64,000 bases of DNA from Strigamia acuminata (taxonomy: Eukaryota; Arthropoda; Chilopoda; Geophilomorpha; Linotaeniidae), in the NCBI GenBank assembly GCA_949358305.1, contig OX442314.1, forward strand, positions 63,249,369-63,313,368, in the 5' to 3' direction. Below the pieces are notes generated by a model. The model was given only the letters and a program-made list of their open reading frames with translations. It ran no database searches and was not told the origin of the DNA. Positions within the stretch are counted from its first letter, which is position 1. Every line of letters begins with the position of its first letter. Both the position numbers and the translations under genes were made by a program. Positions 60,466 through 64,000 of this stretch are shown piece by piece.

Positions 60466-62628
60466 CTACTCGAGTCGGTCCTCCGACTCGTCTCGGCCTT
60501 CGTCCTCGCTCGCGTTGTCGGCATCGTCGGTGATCTCCCACCGTTTTATTTGGTCCGTTGGCGCTGTGACCCGGTATCGAGGCGGGTCCTCGAAGCTTTG
60601 GACTTCGTACACCGTGTCGGAGATCTTGCGCCCGATTCGCAACGGCCCCCGATATAGTGCCGACAGTTTACCCGCCGCCCCTTGCGTCACGAGTGCTTTT
60701 CGCCGCACAACGACCACGTCTCCCTCTTTAAACATTTTATTCGGCCCCCGATGTCGATCGAATGCCTTCTTTTGACTCACCTGCGCCGTTGTGAGCGCGT
60801 CGTGCGCCTCGTCTCGCGTCCGCTCAAAGTCCGCCTCCTCGTCGTCGTTGTCCTCAACCGCGACCGCTGCCAGTCTTGGCTCAATAACGGTTCGTGGTTG
60901 GAATCCGTAGAGCACCTCCATCGGTGTCTTTCCGGTGCTCCCACTCGTTCTCGAATTTAATGCGACCTCGATTTGGTTCAAATGTGTCGCCCAGTCACTC
61001 CCATCCGCCTTCACCACACAGCTCGCCATCATTGGCACCAGCGTTCTATTTGTCCGCTCTACTTGCCCGTTGGCCCTCGGATTTTCGGTGGAGGTCAATA
61101 CATGTCCCACCCCCAATTCGTTGCACAATTCGGTGAATTCGTTATTTTTAAATGCAGTCCCTCTATCGGTGATAACTCGTGTGGGAACCCACATCCGCAC
61201 ACACAGTTCTCTCAACTTTCGGCACGTTTCTTTCGCACTTGTTGATTTGGTTGCTCTCAAAAATGTCACCTTCGAATAGTTGCACACTGCCACCAGCACG
61301 TATTTGTAGCCCCCGCTCTTTGGGAATGGTCCTACGTGGTCCAGGTGGACCGTGTGCCACGGCACTTTCTCCCGAATTATCACATTCAGTTCCCCTGGTC
61401 TGCGCCCCCCTGGCTCTTTGTAGATCAAACATTTGACGCAGGATCCAATGATGGCTTTCACGAATTTATGCATTCTTGGGAACCAAAATCTTTTTAGGAT
61501 CGCATCCATAGTCCCCTCTGTCGCCGGGTGCCCGTGTGATTTGTGCACTTCTCTCGTTATTTGCCGCTGTATCCCTTTTGGCACGTAAATTCGTTTGCGT
61601 TTCTTTTCCCCCTTTCTTCTCAAAATATGGCACACATGCCCATTCTTGAGTGTGAACTGCCGTATTTTATTCTGCATCCGCTCGGTCAACCCCTCGTTAT
61701 TATTTTGCAATAAAGCATTTTTAATCTCCCTGCATTCAATGTCGCTCATCTGAGCAGCCTCCAGCCAGTCTCCCCCCATTAATCTAACCTCGTTCACTCG
61801 AAATCGACTCATCACCTCGTTTTCCCCGGTTTCCAACTGTTGACACGGTTCAGCATTTCTGCTGAGCGCGTCGACGTGGCTCATCAGCAGTCCCGGCCGA
61901 TGTACGATTCTAAAATCGTACTCGGACAATTGCAGTACCCATCTGCCGATGCGGGGGGTCAGTTCCTTCTTTTTTAACCCATATCTAACCGCCTCGCAGT
62001 CGGTAACAATCACAAACTCTGCCCCATACACATACATCCGAAATTGCTGCACCGCCCACACCACCGCTAGCAATTCTAATTCTGTGGAGTGGTACCGTCG
62101 CTCACAGTCCGTCGTCGTTCGGCTCGCGTACAATACTGGGTGCAATATTTCCTTCTCGTCCCCCTGCATCAGTATTGCCCCTAGCCCCTCCTGCGACGCG
62201 TCCGTGTGTATTTCGCATGGGCGCGTGTTGTCAAACACCTTTAACACCGGTGCTGACACTAACTTCCCAATTAGGTTTCTAAATGCCGCTTCACACTCTT
62301 TTTCCCATATAAAAGGCTCATTTTTGCGTGTGAGGTTTGTCAACGGCCTGCACTTGACTGCATAGCCCGCCACAAATCGCCTAAAATAACCACACAATCC
62401 CAAAAAGCTCCTAACTCCTCTTACATCTACTGGCGTCGGGAAATTTCTAATGGCGCTTATTTTCTCCAGCCCTGGTCGTAACCCCTCCGCCGCCAAACGT
62501 AACCCCAAAAAATTTACTTCACTGCACAAAAAATGACATTTACTTAATTTTAATGTTAACTTCGCCTTTCTCATTTCAACCAATAAAGTTTTCATTTTCT
62601 GGAACAACAGCCCCCTGTAATAAATCAT
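60466..62628 (-). CDS. pol: Element D pol, RNase H and integrase part
   Basis: 720-residue frame. It starts inside RT just after the YMDD motif (KMKTLLVEMRKAKLTLKLSK is the expected continuation) and includes RNase H (CEIHTDASQEGLGAIL, DCEAVRYGLKK), zinc-binding HHCC (VHKSHGHPATEG then CVKC), and the integrase core with Asp in HLDHVGPF, Asp in ITDRGTAF and Glu in NGQVERTNRT. The Arg/Glu/Asp-rich C-terminus ends at 60466, about 20 nt before the probable 3' LTR. It is one base out of frame with the part upstream. Confidence 0.9.
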   Translation of the reverse strand: MIYYRGLLFQKMKTLLVEMRKAKLTLKLSKCHFLCSEVNFLGLRLAAEGLRPGLEKISAIRNFPTPVDVRGVRSFLGLCGYFRRFVAGYAVKCRPLTNLTRKNEPFIWEKECEAAFRNLIGKLVSAPVLKVFDNTRPCEIHTDASQEGLGAILMQGDEKEILHPVLYASRTTTDCERRYHSTELELLAVVWAVQQFRMYVYGAEFVIVTDCEAVRYGLKKKELTPRIGRWVLQLSEYDFRIVHRPGLLMSHVDALSRNAEPCQQLETGENEVMSRFRVNEVRLMGGDWLEAAQMSDIECREIKNALLQNNNEGLTERMQNKIRQFTLKNGHVCHILRRKGEKKRKRIYVPKGIQRQITREVHKSHGHPATEGTMDAILKRFWFPRMHKFVKAIIGSCVKCLIYKEPGGRRPGELNVIIREKVPWHTVHLDHVGPFPKSGGYKYVLVAVCNYSKVTFLRATKSTSAKETCRKLRELCVRMWVPTRVITDRGTAFKNNEFTELCNELGVGHVLTSTENPRANGQVERTNRTLVPMMASCVVKADGSDWATHLNQIEVALNSRTSGSTGKTPMEVLYGFQPRTVIEPRLAAVAVEDNDDEEADFERTRDEAHDALTTAQVSQKKAFDRHRGPNKMFKEGDVVVVRRKALVTQGAAGKLSALYRGPLRIGRKISDTVYEVQSFEDPPRYRVTAPTDQIKRWEITDDADNASEDEGRDESEDRLE

Positions 62629-63976
62629 CCATATATCGTCTCATTATTTCTCTCGGAAGATGGCCAAACGCCATTTCCATCATGCGATTAAAAACAAACG
62701 GCGCATTTACGAGCCCGAATGGCATTCGAGTAAACTGCCATTTGTTCGCCATTGTTGAAAATGCTGTTTTTCCCTGTGCGCCTTCTGTTAATTCTACCTG
62801 GTAATACCCCGCAGCCAAGTCGAACACAGAAAAAATTTCCCAATCGTGTGTGCCGTCAAAAATCTCCTCAATTCTTGGGCAAGAGAAATGTTCCTTGACC
62901 GTTGCTTCATTTAGGCATCGAAAATCAATACAGATTCGCATCTCCCCGCTCTTTTTCCGCACCACAACTATCGGACTATTAAAAGCACTACTTGATTTCT
63001 TTATAAACCCTGCCCCCTCCAACTCGCGAATCATTGCGTCTATCTCTCGCTGTTGCGCTGCTGAGTATGGATACTGCCTCAAATTTACCGCTCTATCTGT
63101 TGTCAACTGAATGTCCATTTTTAAATTTTCGAATTTCCCTACTTCTAACAAGTTTGTTGCAAAACAGTCCCTAAACTCATTAACCAACCCGACTAATCTC
63201 AATTTGTTTTCTTCCGACACCCCCTCGCCCACTTTAAGATCGTGTAATGAAATTATAGACTCACCCCTTGATTCCACTCGCTTCACTTCGCTGCATTGCA
63301 ACGACGGTGCGTCGCCAATCGTTTCAACGTGCCCCAATTTCTTCCCTTTGCGCACTTGAACCGCCGACGCCCCCCTGTTCATTATTGGTATTCTCGTTCG
63401 TCCTTCCTCCACGTTCGTTACTCCTTCTAACACTTCAAGTCCATCAAAGTTCAAGAGTTCGCTGCACAAATAAACAGTTCCGTCGTCGCCTCGCACCTTC
63501 ATCTCAATAAAATTTATCGGATGTGCGTCGATCACCGTCTCTTCACTCGTCACTAACGCCCTCGGTTTCGTTCGCACCTCCGGTTCGATGCGTCGAAGTC
63601 CTCCGTCGATCGTCGTCGTGTTGCAAAACGAAATTTTCCCGCTCTCCACCGTCATCTTCACGCCCTGATGCTCCATAAATGGCTGCCCCACCCAAATATC
63701 CGTCGACATCACCTCGTCGTCAACAACGTAGAATGGCACCGCATCCACCGCCACGTCGTCCGTTTCCACGCGATATTTCGTGCGACCCAAATAAACTTGT
63801 TCATCCTGGTTGACCCCGTAGTTGAATCCACGAATTTTATACGCAAATTTCGGCTTGTCGATTCCCGCCTGTCTCGCGAACGTCTTGCTGACTAAACACA
63901 ACTCACTCTGCGTGTCGATGCCTGCCGTGCACGAGCGTCCCGCGACCGTCATTATTGTTGCGAATTTCGGGATCAT
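62576..63976 (-). CDS. pol: Element D pol, protease and RT part (5' end beyond the window)
   Basis: 466 residues, cut by the window or beginning just inside it. The retroviral-type protease region reads AGIDTQSELCLVSK, with DTQ where the family has DTG or DSG, and later IWVGQPFMEHQGV. RT includes MRICIDFRCLNEATVKEH, FSVFDLAAGYYQVEL, RMPFGLVNAPFVFNRMM and the catalytic RRYMDDLL. The frame is lost near 62600-62630, within or next to an AGGGGG run, and ends at the TGA at 62576. Gag should lie to the right of the window. Confidence 0.9.
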   Translation of the reverse strand: MIPKFATIMTVAGRSCTAGIDTQSELCLVSKTFARQAGIDKPKFAYKIRGFNYGVNQDEQVYLGRTKYRVETDDVAVDAVPFYVVDDEVMSTDIWVGQPFMEHQGVKMTVESGKISFCNTTTIDGGLRRIEPEVRTKPRALVTSEETVIDAHPINFIEMKVRGDDGTVYLCSELLNFDGLEVLEGVTNVEEGRTRIPIMNRGASAVQVRKGKKLGHVETIGDAPSLQCSEVKRVESRGESIISLHDLKVGEGVSEENKLRLVGLVNEFRDCFATNLLEVGKFENLKMDIQLTTDRAVNLRQYPYSAAQQREIDAMIRELEGAGFIKKSSSAFNSPIVVVRKKSGEMRICIDFRCLNEATVKEHFSCPRIEEIFDGTHDWEIFSVFDLAAGYYQVELTEGAQGKTAFSTMANKWQFTRMPFGLVNAPFVFNRMMEMAFGHLPREIMRRYMDDLLQGAVVPENENFIG

Positions 63977-64000
63977 AACTTCTCCTACTATCTTCTTGCA

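Larger units (their letters stand above)
60199..64000 (-). mobile_element. Element D: Ty3-type retrotransposon, 3' part
   Basis: Minus-strand element with protease, RT, RNase H and integrase followed by a short probable LTR. It is clearly different from elements A and C in RT and integrase sequence and is GC-richer than the satellite it abuts. The 5' part is outside the window. Confidence 0.88.

Overview
The window looks like a repeat-rich stretch of an arthropod nuclear genome, probably a hexapod. I base this on a spliced otopetrin-family gene with short (65-99 nt) GT-AG introns, on retrotransposon primer-binding sites that match animal tRNA-Phe and initiator tRNA-Met 3' ends, and on the mix of Ty3, Ty1/copia, piggyBac-like, mariner-like and Harbinger-like elements. 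I cannot name the species. There is one well-supported host gene. Nearly everything after about 12.5 kb is transposable elements or satellite DNA.

Layout. 1-4.6 kb: intergenic DNA with two copies of a small TIR element and a 402-bp Harbinger-like MITE. 4.67-9.80 kb, minus strand: a seven-coding-exon otopetrin-like proton channel (761 codons when spliced, all phases consistent), with a 21-bp minisatellite in its largest 3' intron. Its putative 5'UTR exon and a CpG-rich promoter-like block lie at 10.2-11.3 kb. 12.6-26.7 kb: a 20-bp satellite split by a full-length 13.3-kb Ty3-type retrotransposon (element A, minus strand) with apparently identical 1161-bp LTRs, a CGGT target duplication, a gag/pol -1 frameshift signal, AT-hooks inside pol, and a third ORF with a DnaJ-type cysteine motif. 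27.3-27.9 kb: a piggyBac-like MITE. About 29-34 kb and 42.45-42.6 kb: a decayed copia element (copia A), split by a long-TIR mariner-like element. That element carries a nested piggyBac-like MITE and a near-intact copia element (copia B, minus strand). Copia B is flanked by an exact 492-bp direct duplication. 42.66-43.5 kb: a GTCGAC-rich foldback element with a captured dynein heavy chain fragment. 43.77-53.04 kb: a Ty3-type element (element C) with 507-bp LTRs, inserted in the LTR of another copia remnant (copia C). Element C carries two extra ORFs where env would sit; one is a C48 (Ulp1-type) cysteine protease. 53.6-60.2 kb: a 21-bp ATGCAAAT-containing satellite with higher-order blocks, two G-rich TGTGCCC arrays and an LTR-like insertion. 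60.2-64 kb: the 3' half of another Ty3-type element (element D, minus strand), cut by the window edge.

How the genes relate: the otopetrin gene stands alone. The retroelement genes work as gag-protease-RT-RNase H-integrase units, each with its own primer-binding site and LTRs where these are visible. Elements A and C are the most unusual because each has extra ORFs downstream of pol that do not look like env.
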